Assembly: GCA_041570235.1 (NCBI GenBank)
Contig: JBFFWN010000053.1
Location: 1 to 16,521, forward strand
Origin: SZUA-36 sp041570235
Lineage (GTDB): Bacteria > Pseudomonadota > Gammaproteobacteria > Xanthomonadales > SZUA-36
DNA: 16,521 bases
Reading direction: 5' to 3'
Below, one piece after another: positions 7,498 to 15,126 of this stretch; within the stretch, counting starts at the first letter, position 1, and every line of letters begins with the position of its first letter. The notes beneath the pieces were generated by a model, which was not told where the DNA came from, did no database searches, and saw nothing but the letters and a program-made list of their open reading frames with translations. The position numbers and the translations under genes are program-made.

Positions 7498-7968
7498 ATG
7501 GATATAACCCTCAACCTGATAATGAGCTTAATTGCCAACGCGGGCGTTATAGCCGGTATTATTTTTGTCGCGGTAGAGGTCCGGCAAAACAACCGTTTAC
7601 TCGAGGCACAAGCCAGGTACAGCCTGAGGCAATATCGATCTGATATTGCTGATACCATCATGTCTCCACATGTGCTTGAGGCGACACACAAGTACACTAG
7701 CGGTGAAGACATCACGCCGGCCGAGAAAAGCGCCGCACTGATGACTGCATTAAAAGTTGTCGAACTCTGGGAGTGGCAGTACGGAGAGTATGCTGCAGGA
7801 ATGCTCCAGCGCGAGAAATTACCAGTTGAATCATGGCGGCTCTGGTACTACGGGAAAGGACAGAGTCCCGTGCCGATCAAGGAAGTTTGGGAAGCAAGAA
7901 AAGATACTATCAACCCGCAATTCGTTGATTTCTTCCAACAAAATGTTTTAGACGTTAAGCTACCCTAA
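7498..7968 (+). CDS. Small membrane-anchored hypothetical protein (DUF6082-like)
   Basis: 156 residues from an ATG with a GAGA-type ribosome binding site just upstream. One hydrophobic N-terminal segment (about 5-27) is followed by VEVRQNNRLLEAQARYSLR, a signature of a widespread group of small proteins (membrane helix, then a basic amphipathic helix with RQNN and a charged helical domain), often annotated DUF6082 or hypothetical. The family name is from memory and not verified. The body is helical and Trp/Tyr rich (VVELWEWQYGEY, ESWRLWYYGKG). It is probably anchored in the inner membrane. The next gene starts 21 bp after its stop, so the two are likely cotranscribed. No enzymatic motif is visible. 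Confidence 0.75.
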   Translation: MDITLNLIMSLIANAGVIAGIIFVAVEVRQNNRLLEAQARYSLRQYRSDIADTIMSPHVLEATHKYTSGEDITPAEKSAALMTALKVVELWEWQYGEYAAGMLQREKLPVESWRLWYYGKGQSPVPIKEVWEARKDTINPQFVDFFQQNVLDVKLP

Positions 7969-7989
7969 AAACCTTCAGGAAAACAATAC

Positions 7990-8613
7990 ATGACCATGCA
8001 AATTATCGGCACCGGCGTTGGGCGCACGGGTACTTACTCATTAAAGCTCGCTATCAATCAACTTGGACTGGGGCCATGTCATCATATGGATGAAGTGCTC
8101 CATCACATGCCCACGCAAGTACCATTGTGGGCAGCTGCGGCATCCGGAACGCCAGACTGGTCAAAAATCTATGCTGGTTACCAGAGCGCAGTTGACTGGC
8201 CCACAGCCTGTTTTTTTCGAGAATTGGTCAGCGAATTCCCAACTGCAAAGTTCGTGTTAACACAACGCGACCCCGAAAAATGGGCCGATAGCTTTTCTGC
8301 AACCATTTACAAGTTGCTAGAAGGTAGAGACCAGGCGCCTCCGGAAATGCACGCCTGGCTGAACATGGCCAGTGATGTCATTGCCAATACCGGCTTTCCT
8401 GCCGGCCTTGACCGCAACAGCCTTGTCGAGGCGTTCATCGCGCACAACGAGGCGGTAAAAAAGGCCATCCCGGAAAAACAATTACTTGTATTCGAAGTAA
8501 AACAGGGATGGGAACCGCTCTGCGACTTTGCAGGCGTGCCGGTTCCAGCTGATGCATTCCCACGCACTAACCATCGCGAGGAGTTCTGGGATCGCGTCAA
8601 CGGAGAAATCTGA
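7990..8613 (+). CDS. Sulfotransferase family protein (Sulfotransfer_4 type)
   Basis: 207 residues from an ATG with AGGA 9 bases upstream. The N-terminal GTGVGRTGTYSLKLAINQLG holds the 5'-phosphosulfate binding loop (GRTGTYSL, residues about 11-18). FVLTQRDPEKWADSF (about 88-102) is the 3'-phosphate binding strand-helix with its Arg and Ser. The end, GWEPLCDFAGVPVPADAFP, is the usual C-terminal signature. Members transfer sulfate from PAPS to small molecules or carbohydrates, but the substrate cannot be told. The length fits the short bacterial members of the family. It is cytosolic, with no signal peptide. It lies 21 bp behind the small membrane protein gene. Some databases label relatives as NAD-dependent epimerase, which the motifs here do not support. 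Confidence 0.88.
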   Translation: MTMQIIGTGVGRTGTYSLKLAINQLGLGPCHHMDEVLHHMPTQVPLWAAAASGTPDWSKIYAGYQSAVDWPTACFFRELVSEFPTAKFVLTQRDPEKWADSFSATIYKLLEGRDQAPPEMHAWLNMASDVIANTGFPAGLDRNSLVEAFIAHNEAVKKAIPEKQLLVFEVKQGWEPLCDFAGVPVPADAFPRTNHREEFWDRVNGEI

Positions 8614-8903
8614 CAACTGCCTGCTCAGAGGTTTTAATGACAGATGTTTTTTTTATCGCAACCCCTTGGACGACTACACGATGGTCGTGCGGGGCGAAGA
8701 CATGTACCTTTATGATGCCGATGGTAATAGAGCCCGGATGATAGAGCCCGGACACCCATGTCTCTCTGGCGATGTGTGTCCGGACTTTTGCTTCACGATT
8801 ACAGTCATCAACCACATTGAACAGACGATACAGCGGGTGCCCCGACTTTAACCGCGATTGGCCAGAAGCAGCTACACTAGGGTAAAGCCTGGAGCAAGCA
8901 ATC
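8614..8903. other. Intergenic region with palindromic repeat, no convincing gene
   Basis: About 290 bp between the sulfotransferase stop and the gene at 8904. It contains a run of eight T (8646-8653), a 12-bp direct repeat ATAGAGCCCGGA (8727-8738 and 8741-8752) and the palindromic element at 8750-8791. Just upstream of 8904 is TACACT, a plausible -10 box, without a good -35. Confidence 0.5.
8750..8791 (+). repeat. Palindromic dispersed repeat, copy 1
   Basis: The arms GGACACCCAT (8750-8759) and ATGTGTGTCC (8772-8781) pair with one mismatch around the loop gtctctctggcg, followed by GGACTTTTGC. It aligns over 42 positions with 9744-9785 (34 identical) in the same orientation, including the loop. 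The downstream T run could let it act as a terminator for the sulfotransferase operon. No transposase is nearby. Confidence 0.7.
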
Positions 8904-9671
8904 TTGATACTGAGAAAAACAATAAATCATATTAGCGGTGCGAACTGGCCTGCCGTTCTGATTGAACTGCTGGTGGTTATCGTGGGTGTATACGGCGCCT
9001 TCCAACTAGAGCGATGGGGCGAGGAACGGCGTGAAAGCCAGCGCGAATGGATACTGCTTGAGCAATTACATAACGAGATAGAGGTCGCCGATCCAATCAT
9101 AGAGGCACAGGCGCAAGCCCGCAGAAAGGTTCTGAATGAAACAGTTCAGGCGGCCTCGATACTCATGCAGCCACCTGGTTCCGGCGAGTTGGATGATGAT
9201 CAGTGTTATCAAATGTTCAGAATCAGCGTACTTTCCTGGGATCCGTTAACCCTGACGACACTGGATGAAATGGTCAGCAGCGGCGCGCACTCGCAACTCG
9301 ATGACCATGAACTCAGAACATTACTATTTTCTCTGAAAGCGGATATGCAGGGATTCAGTGATTACATACAACTGGTCAGGCCCCAACATAATGTATTGAT
9401 GGATTTATATCCGAACCTGCTTCCAAGGGGCATTGATGCCGACGGTGAGAGCTTTATACATTGCGACACCGACGGAATGCGCGCCCGGCAGGATTTCATC
9501 AATCACCTGATGAGCAACATCGGTCGTTATGGGGGCTTTGCAAATTTACTGGAGCGGCAACTCGATGCCCTTCGGAACATTCACGGCAAGCTGGATAAAG
9601 TGCTCGAAACTTCAGGCGCTGAAGAAATTGCTCTCCATGAAAATATTACTGCTGAAGATAACCACGAATAA
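8904..9671 (+). CDS. DUF6090-like membrane-anchored hypothetical protein
   Basis: 255 residues from a TTG start with GGAG 9 bases upstream; no ATG alternative retains the hydrophobic segment. The N-terminus NWPAVLIELLVVIVGVYGAF is a membrane helix (about 15-35) followed at once by QLERWGEERRES. This helix-then-FQLERW pattern is typical of DUF6090-type proteins (usually an EFLLVVxGVxxAFxxxxW consensus; name from memory). The rest is a mostly helical soluble domain with several acidic patches and a two-Cys pair (DDQCYQMF and IHCDTDG). The basic side suggests the N-terminus is cytoplasmic and the domain periplasmic. The function is unknown. It stands alone between two direct copies of a palindromic repeat. 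Confidence 0.8.
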   Translation: MILRKTINHISGANWPAVLIELLVVIVGVYGAFQLERWGEERRESQREWILLEQLHNEIEVADPIIEAQAQARRKVLNETVQAASILMQPPGSGELDDDQCYQMFRISVLSWDPLTLTTLDEMVSSGAHSQLDDHELRTLLFSLKADMQGFSDYIQLVRPQHNVLMDLYPNLLPRGIDADGESFIHCDTDGMRARQDFINHLMSNIGRYGGFANLLERQLDALRNIHGKLDKVLETSGAEEIALHENITAEDNHE

Positions 9672-9742
9672 TAGCGACTTTGAGATGACTGATATCGAAC
9701 GCATTCAGCCAAGCATGATCTACGTTTTTTAGTAATAAAGGC

Positions 9743-9810
9743 GGGACGCCCATGTTTCTCTAGTGATGGGCGTCCGGGCTTTTCCTAGTGATGGGTGTCC
9801 GGGCTTTTGC
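9743..9810 (+). repeat. Palindromic dispersed repeat, copy 2, with right arm duplicated; likely terminator
   Basis: A perfect 10-bp stem, GGACGCCCAT (9744-9753) and ATGGGCGTCC (9766-9775), encloses a 12-base loop and is followed by GGGCTTTTCC. The right arm with its flanks (9761-9785) is then repeated in tandem at 9786-9810 with 2 differences in 25. The position, about 70 bp after the stop at 9671, suits a terminator. It is a second copy of the element at 8750. Confidence 0.8.
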
Positions 9811-9854
9811 TACGGACTTTTGGGGCTTTTCGACCCTGACTGCCCCTTGATCTG

Positions 9855-10913
9855 CTACATTTCACCTGCCCAGATACGCTCTTTGCGGATATCCAGCATG
9901 AGCGATTTCACCGCCTTGTCAATAACATCAGCAACCAGCTTCTCGCCGGGCCACAGGTAGGTGCGGTCTTTCGCATCCGCTGTATAACTTCTGGTGATGC
10001 GCTTGCCGGTAGCCGGAAAATCGACCGTCATGGTGACCTGCACCTCGCCAATTACATCCCAGTACGTCATGGTCGTGTCTGTCCATGTCCAGAATTTTGT
10101 TATCTCACCGCTGATATTGATGTCACCCGGTTCTGATCTGAGCTCATGTCCCGCCGCCAGCAATTCATTTTGAATGGCCTCGGTCAGATATGCGGTCACC
10201 TGGCGGTTGGTATAAACACTGCCCATGGAGACCTTGAAGGCAGCGTGCCTCTCACCGATCCTGAACCGCTGTTCACGCCGGTCTGCAAGCGGTTCAAGAT
10301 AAATTGACAGGGATGGATCGGCCCGGGGTACACCCGCGGTATCCTTTTCCAGCCATGGATCAAGGTTGACGACAAAGTCTTCACCCTCACCGGATTGTTT
10401 TCGTTGAATATCCCTGACGATATCGTCAGCCACCGATGCAAAAACGCCTTCCCACGCGCCGACGGTATAAAAACCACCCGCACCAATCATCTGCCGGTGC
10501 TCCAGTTCAGCCACCACGGCATTGCTTTGCGGGTCGGTAATTTCCGTATGCACGCTCAGAATCGTTGAGCCGTAACCGGGCAGAAGCCAGCGTTTAAATG
10601 CACTACCCATTTCATAGTCAAGAATGTGGGCATTGATGATATAGCGGTTAGCGGCGGATGCCCTGTCTATCAAAAGTCCTTTTTCGCGCAGAGAAATTTC
10701 CATTGCGCTGCGCAACATTCCGGCAGCGTCGATTTCATAATCTGCGTCTTTGGGTATGGTGACCCGGCCCAGGCTGTACTGGTAGTCTGCAAGCTGTTCA
10801 AGGTTTTTTGTAGGGCCTGTGCCCGAGCCCGGGGTGGCGCATCCGGATAGCAGGAAAATGAGCGTCACGGCCAGGTAACCAGCCCACCTGTTTCGAATGA
10901 GTTCGCTGATCAT
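9855..10913 (-). CDS. Two-domain outer-membrane lipoprotein (DUF4410-like plus YajG-like)
   Basis: 352 residues from the ATG at 10911-10913, which has a near-perfect ribosome binding site (AAGGAGG, 6 bases upstream). The frame stays open to 11012, but that extension would hide the signal. Residues 1-25 are a lipoprotein signal ending in the lipobox LLSGC (Cys25). Ala follows the Cys, so outer-membrane sorting is expected. Residues about 45-175 (LRSAMEISLREKGLL, YIINAHILDYEMGSAFKRWL, EGVFASVADDIVRDIQ) resemble DUF4410-type lipoprotein domains. Residues about 200-350 (SIYLEPLADRREQ, VTAYLTEAIQNELLAAGHEL, ISGEITKFWTWTDTTMTYWD) resemble the YajG family. Both assignments are from pattern memory. 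Its role is unknown. It is transcribed divergently from the TolB/TPR gene at 11156, with 242 bp between. Confidence 0.8.
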   Translation of the reverse strand: MISELIRNRWAGYLAVTLIFLLSGCATPGSGTGPTKNLEQLADYQYSLGRVTIPKDADYEIDAAGMLRSAMEISLREKGLLIDRASAANRYIINAHILDYEMGSAFKRWLLPGYGSTILSVHTEITDPQSNAVVAELEHRQMIGAGGFYTVGAWEGVFASVADDIVRDIQRKQSGEGEDFVVNLDPWLEKDTAGVPRADPSLSIYLEPLADRREQRFRIGERHAAFKVSMGSVYTNRQVTAYLTEAIQNELLAAGHELRSEPGDINISGEITKFWTWTDTTMTYWDVIGEVQVTMTVDFPATGKRITRSYTADAKDRTYLWPGEKLVADVIDKAVKSLMLDIRKERIWAGEM

Positions 10914-10928
10914 GATACGCCTCCTTAG

Positions 10929-10955
10929 AAACTGAATCTGAAAAACTGAATCTGA
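10929..10955 (-). repeat. Short tandem repeat in the leader of the lipoprotein gene
   Basis: AAACTGAATCTGA occurs at 10929-10941 and again at 10943-10955 (14-bp period), directly upstream of the strong ribosome binding site of the lipoprotein gene. It may be an artefact of slippage or a leader element. Confidence 0.5.
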
Positions 10956-11093
10956 TAACAAGTTGCCGTTGTCGTTAAATGTCTCCTGTTCGTCCCTGAA
11001 TAAACTGGCCATGCGACAGCCAAACTAACGCAATCTAAACGTAGCAGGTGATTGCTTAATGTGAGCTTAAAAATGTGGACAGGCACATTATTT

Positions 11094-11122
11094 TTGGTAT
11101 TCCCTCGTGAAGCGACTATGCT
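11094..11122 (+). promoter_or_regulatory. sigma70-like promoter of the TolB/TPR gene at 11156
   Basis: TTGGTA (11094-11099), a 17-bp spacer and TATGCT (11117-11122), 33 bp before the TTG start. The block AAGCGACTATGCTTAGCA matches the promoter of the paralogue at 5131 at all but one position, and both spacings are identical. A partial dyad AAGC-6 bp-GCTT covers the -10 box. Confidence 0.75.
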
Positions 11123-11155
11123 TAGCAACAATATCGGATACTTCGAGACCAAAAC

Positions 11156-13402
11156 TTGTCATTTTTCAGTGAACTCAAACGCCGTAATGTCACCCGGGTA
11201 GCGATTGCTTACCTGGTCCTGTCGTGGCTGATGGCCCAGGTGGCAGAGATGCTGCTTGAGACCTTCGGGGCGCCGGACTGGGTATTCAAAACATTGCTCG
11301 CCCTGTTCGTCATTGGCTTTCCATTTGCCCTGTTTTTCGCATGGGCATTCGAATTGACACCGGATGGTCTGAAAAAGGAGAAAGATATTGATCATTCGCA
11401 GCCTGAGGCAAAACAGTCGAGGCGCAAACTGGATGTCACGATCATCGGTTTATTGGTGATCGCACTTGCTTACTTTATTTACGAGGGGCGCTCAACCTCG
11501 CCAACGCCCGTTGAAACCAAGCCCATTACAACGCTTGAAGAAACAACCGAACCCGCAATTGAACCGGTGGTCGATGAAGCATCAGTTGCCGTCATACCAT
11601 TTTTGAACCTGAGTTCAGATAAAGAACAAGCCTACTTTTCGGATGGTCTGGCCGATACCATTTTGCATATGCTCGCGCAGATACCGGATTTACGCGTGGC
11701 AGCACGCACCAGTTCGTTCAAGTTCAAGGACAAGAACGAGGATATGCGCGAAATCGCCGCCCTGTTAGGCGTGGCGATGGTGCTGGAAGGCAGCGTGCAG
11801 CGCCAGGGCGAGCGGGTGCGCATTACCGTTCAGTTGATCAGGGGTGCAGATGGCTCGCACATCTGGTCCCAGGTCTATGACGACACGATGGATGACATCT
11901 TCAGGGTACAGGACGAAATCGCTACCGGTGTTGCAGATGCAATGCTGGCGACGCCTGCACTGGCAGGTTCAGATTCCGGTGCAGCGCGCGGGATTGAAAT
12001 TGAAAGCCTGGGTGGCACCAGCAACGTTGCTGCCTATGATGCTTTTTTAAGAGGTCAGACGGCGCTGGATAAACGTACGGCAGATAGTGTCAATAAAGCA
12101 CTTGTGTTGCTGCAACTGGCCGTTGAGCTGGATCCTGGGTTTGCGAGGGCCTGGGTTGCGCTGTCATGGGCCTCTTACTACAGTGCAGAACTCGGTAACG
12201 CAAGCTGGCAGGCGGCGGGAAAGGATGCACTCATCGCGGCTGAGAAGGCCGTGGCGCTGGAGCCGCGAATGGCGTCGGCGCATATCAGGTATGCCTTCGC
12301 ATTGAGAGGAAACGATGGTGATCCAAAGCTAGTCGAAACCGCCATATTGAAAGCCTATGAATTAGAGCCCAATAACGCTGAAGCGCTCAGCGCATTGGCA
12401 TCCCTGAAAGCCATGCAAAACAAGCACCGTGAATCACTGGTGCTGACTGAAAAGGCTGTTTTAATCAATCCGCTGGATACCGACCTGAAAGTCGATTTGG
12501 TGTTCAGGAAGATGAGCGTTGGGCTGGTGGATGAAGCATTGTCTGAAATGACCAGGATCGCCAGTGAGCAACCGGATGATCTGCGCATCCAGAGATCGCT
12601 CTACTGGCTCTACAATTTGACCGGCAATATATTGGAAGCCGAAAAACTGAATGGCACGATTCTGAAAAATAACCCGAATCTGCTGGACCCCTTGTTTGCC
12701 GCAGCTTTTCGGCACCGGGACCTGAATGACTTAGAGGTGGGTGATCAGTATCTTAAACGCATTGAGCTACTCGCGCCGAAACGCGCCTTCGATGACCGCT
12801 ACTTCTTCTGTATGCTTACCGGTGATCGGGCCTGTGCTGAGAAATCCGGGGCGCTCTACCTGGAACTGTTAAGAAACGAGGACTCTGAAGCGGCGGCGGA
12901 AACGTTTGAAGCCGAATATGCGTTATACATGGGCAAGCCACAACGCAGCATCGAACTTCTTGAGCCGAAATTTCAAAAACTATTTGATGATGATGAAACC
13001 TTAGATCTGGCTTCAGTGACGTACATTTCAAAAAGTACGGGTGGGAGCTTGCACCTTGCGCTTGCCTACGGCATCCAGGGCGAGCTTGAAAAGCGCGACC
13101 GCGTATTGGGTCTGCTCCAGGCGAAAATAAATGAGCGTCTGGCCAATGGTCTATGGCCAGCCCTTGCCACAGACGATCTGGTTGTCATCGCTGCGGTCAG
13201 TGGCGATGCAAAGCTGACTGCCGAACGCCTGGCGCTGGTGCAGGAAAGTGGTGCACAGATCTCCTCCAGCGAAATTGATTATGACAATATCTTCGACATG
13301 GTGCGTGATGATCCGGCGGTGAAAATCCAGCGGGACCGGCTCAGAGCCAGGGAAGATGCGCTTCGTGAACGGTTATACGCCGAGGGTATCTGGCAAAAAT
13401 AA
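11156..13402 (+). CDS. TolB-like domain/TPR membrane protein, long form
   Basis: 748 residues from a TTG start placed by alignment with the paralogue at 5131 (both read MSF..ELKRR). Membrane helices lie at about 12-34, 43-66 and 94-109, followed by a Pro/Glu/Thr-rich linker. The TolB-N-like domain spans about 143-265: SVAVIPFLNLSSDKEQAYFS, DLRVAARTSSFKFKDK, AMVLEGSVQRQG, VRITVQLIRG, HIWSQVYDD, DIFRVQDEIA. TPR-like repeats run from about 290 to 560 (ALVLLQLAVELDPGFARAWV, LKAYELEPNNAEALSALASL, LTEKAVLINPLDTDLKVDLV), with further helices to the end. Three helices after a basic N-terminus put the TolB and TPR parts in the periplasm. The first 67 residues are identical to the 5131 protein at 58 positions, while the rest is far more diverged. 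It is convergent with the gene ending at 13468. No enzymatic domain is seen; a sensing or scaffold role is inferred. Confidence 0.87.
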   Translation: MSFFSELKRRNVTRVAIAYLVLSWLMAQVAEMLLETFGAPDWVFKTLLALFVIGFPFALFFAWAFELTPDGLKKEKDIDHSQPEAKQSRRKLDVTIIGLLVIALAYFIYEGRSTSPTPVETKPITTLEETTEPAIEPVVDEASVAVIPFLNLSSDKEQAYFSDGLADTILHMLAQIPDLRVAARTSSFKFKDKNEDMREIAALLGVAMVLEGSVQRQGERVRITVQLIRGADGSHIWSQVYDDTMDDIFRVQDEIATGVADAMLATPALAGSDSGAARGIEIESLGGTSNVAAYDAFLRGQTALDKRTADSVNKALVLLQLAVELDPGFARAWVALSWASYYSAELGNASWQAAGKDALIAAEKAVALEPRMASAHIRYAFALRGNDGDPKLVETAILKAYELEPNNAEALSALASLKAMQNKHRESLVLTEKAVLINPLDTDLKVDLVFRKMSVGLVDEALSEMTRIASEQPDDLRIQRSLYWLYNLTGNILEAEKLNGTILKNNPNLLDPLFAAAFRHRDLNDLEVGDQYLKRIELLAPKRAFDDRYFFCMLTGDRACAEKSGALYLELLRNEDSEAAAETFEAEYALYMGKPQRSIELLEPKFQKLFDDDETLDLASVTYISKSTGGSLHLALAYGIQGELEKRDRVLGLLQAKINERLANGLWPALATDDLVVIAAVSGDAKLTAERLALVQESGAQISSSEIDYDNIFDMVRDDPAVKIQRDRLRAREDALRERLYAEGIWQK

Positions 13403-13406
13403 TGGG

Positions 13407-13441
13407 TTGGCAGCCTGGAACTGGATAAATTGGCAGACTGG
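13407..13441. repeat. Short direct repeat between convergent genes
   Basis: TTGGCAGCCTGG (13407-13418) and TTGGCAGACTGG (13430-13441) sit in the 65-bp gap between the convergent genes ending at 13402 and 13468. A run of seven T (13459-13465) follows, but no strong stem precedes it, so I do not call a terminator. Confidence 0.4.
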
Positions 13442-13467
13442 CCCTGTCTCTTCCGACCTTTTTTTGC

Positions 13468-15036
13468 TTACTCGGGAAACCGGCTGATAATTTCCTCAAA
13501 CCGGGGATCAGCCCGCACGTTATCCATATCGGAATCGTGTATTAACCATTCGCGGGAGATATTGCCGACCTTGACCAGGCAGTTCTCCAGGCAGTCGAGG
13601 GCGCGTTCGACATCACCCGCCAGCGAAAAGAAACACGCTCCGTTGTACTGGATGATGGAGTCCATCGGTGCGTTCATCAGCGATGTGGTCATCCATTTTG
13701 CGGCCTCTTCGGTCTCTCCCAGGCGCAGCAAGGCAAAAGCCCCCATGTTCAGCGCGCGGTTGTCGTCCGGGTTAAGCTCCAACACCGCCCTGACGCGGTC
13801 GATCCCCTCGCGCGTAACCTCCATCGCCTTGTCCTTCTGATCGAGGCTTGTATACAGCTGGGCCTGCAGCAGTACACTCTGGAAGTCCTCGGGGCGGATC
13901 TTCGAGGCCCGATCGAACAGCTTCAGTGCCCGCTCGAAGTCACCCTCATGCACCTTGGTGCGGCCAAAGAAATACCAGGCCTCATAGTTCTTCGGATCAA
14001 TTTCGATGGCCTTCTCAAACTCGGCTTCAGCTTCCTCGTACTCTTTGCTCATGCAATGCGCGATACCGGCCGAGACATGTGATTCGGCCAGCTCCGGGGC
14101 CAGCTCCAGGGCCTTGGCGCTGGTGCGTTTGGCCTCGGCAAGATTGGCCTCGGAGGCGTTGAAATACATGTAGGAAAAGCCATAGGTGTAGGCAACCCCC
14201 GCCCAGGCACGCCCGAAATCCGGCTCGATATCGATGGCCCGGCTGAACATCTGTCTCGCGTGGTTGTTGTCCTGGGTGGTATGACGCGCGAAGTAGCTGA
14301 GGCCGCGGAGGAAAAAATCATAGGCCTTGGGGTCGATGTGCTGCTGGCCCCAACCTCTTTTCTGTTTCAGGGAGACGCTCAGCGCGGTCGCGATCGAATT
14401 CGCGATTTCCTCCTGGATCTCGAAGATGTCCTCCAGTTTACGGTCGAATTGACGTGACCACATGTGAAACCCGTCGTCGGTGTTGATCAACTGGGCGGTG
14501 ATGCGCAGCCTGTCACCGGATTTGCGCACGCTTCCCTCGAGCACCGTCTGGACATCGAGCTTGCGGCCTATCTCGTGGATGTCGCTACCGCTGTCCAGTT
14601 GAAACGCCGCAACCCGGGAGGCCACCCTCAGGTTGGCCACCTTGCAGAGCGCGTTCAGGATTTCCTCGGCCATGCCTTCACAGAAGTAGGCCTGGTCGCC
14701 TTTCTCGCTCAGGTCGTCAAACGGCAGCACGGCGATGGAGGGGGCCTTGTCGCCATAGCCCTCGAACTCGGTGAGGGACTCGATGTGGCCGCGGCCCGCA
14801 CGTTTGCTCATCGGACCCAACTCGTAGCCCCATGCCAGCACCAGCGCCAGGGGGAAACCCAGCATCACCAGGACCAACAACAGGGACATGGCCCACATGG
14901 GAACCTGGAGCGCCTCGAAAGAAGCCTCTCCTATCTGGATGATGATCCAGCTAACGAATATGTAAACCAGCGCAACACGAACGATCTTGCGCTTTTTCAA
15001 TTTGTTCCAAAGCCCGTTGGATGGATTTTCGCTCAT
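13468..15036 (-). CDS. TolB-like domain/TPR membrane protein, two-helix form
   Basis: 522 residues from the ATG at 15034-15036, chosen because GGGAG lies 5 bases upstream. A TTG at 15114 is in frame but unsupported. The N-terminus WNKLKKRKIVRVALVYIFV is the family's basic anchor. Membrane helices lie at about 19-39 and 48-70, followed by the basic stretch MSKRAGRGH. There is no third helix. The TolB-N-like domain spans about 98-222: SIAVLPFDDLSEKGDQAYFC, RVASRVAAF, VQTVLEGSVRKSG, LRITAQLINTDDGFHMWSRQ, DIFEIQEEIA. TPR repeats (about 238-490) are more regular than in the paralogues (AEAEFEKAIEIDPKNYEAWY, ALKLFDRASKIRPEDFQSVL). The end, MDNVRADPRFEEIISRFPE, is a common terminal motif of TolB/TPR proteins. 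With two helices the soluble part should be cytoplasmic. The gene looks richer in G+C than the two longer paralogues. It lies 90 bp behind the small gene at 15127-15399 and may be cotranscribed with it. Confidence 0.87.
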   Translation of the reverse strand: MSENPSNGLWNKLKKRKIVRVALVYIFVSWIIIQIGEASFEALQVPMWAMSLLLVLVMLGFPLALVLAWGYELGPMSKRAGRGHIESLTEFEGYGDKAPSIAVLPFDDLSEKGDQAYFCEGMAEEILNALCKVANLRVASRVAAFQLDSGSDIHEIGRKLDVQTVLEGSVRKSGDRLRITAQLINTDDGFHMWSRQFDRKLEDIFEIQEEIANSIATALSVSLKQKRGWGQQHIDPKAYDFFLRGLSYFARHTTQDNNHARQMFSRAIDIEPDFGRAWAGVAYTYGFSYMYFNASEANLAEAKRTSAKALELAPELAESHVSAGIAHCMSKEYEEAEAEFEKAIEIDPKNYEAWYFFGRTKVHEGDFERALKLFDRASKIRPEDFQSVLLQAQLYTSLDQKDKAMEVTREGIDRVRAVLELNPDDNRALNMGAFALLRLGETEEAAKWMTTSLMNAPMDSIIQYNGACFFSLAGDVERALDCLENCLVKVGNISREWLIHDSDMDNVRADPRFEEIISRFPE

Positions 15037-15054
15037 CTTGGCTCCCTGTTGACT

Positions 15055-15083
15055 ACGATACACCCAATCGATGCAAAATTGAA
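15055..15083 (-). promoter_or_regulatory. Weak promoter candidate for the gene at 15036
   Basis: Minus strand: TTCAAT (15078-15083), a 17-bp spacer and TATCGT (15055-15060), 18 bp before the ATG. Only about four of six bases match consensus in each box. It does not resemble the promoter shared by the genes at 5131 and 11156. Confidence 0.25.
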
Positions 15084-15126
15084 CGGTGTAACAGGCGATT
15101 TGAGGGCGATTCAAAAAGGGGAGGAA

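Noticed and set aside
8528..8851. Plus-strand frame with a YD-repeat-like phrase (MYLYDADGNRARM)
   Set aside because: It overlaps the end of the sulfotransferase in another frame and runs through the palindromic repeat; the YD-like phrase is a single short match with no Rhs context.
8750..9810. Integron attC sites bounding a cassette
   Set aside because: No attC core (RYYYAAC/GTTRRRY) or integron integrase is visible; the element is a simple hairpin.
15037..15114. N-terminal extension of the TolB/TPR protein to a TTG at 15114
   Set aside because: The ATG at 15036 has GGGAG 5 bases upstream and starts just before the family's basic anchor; the extension has no family counterpart.
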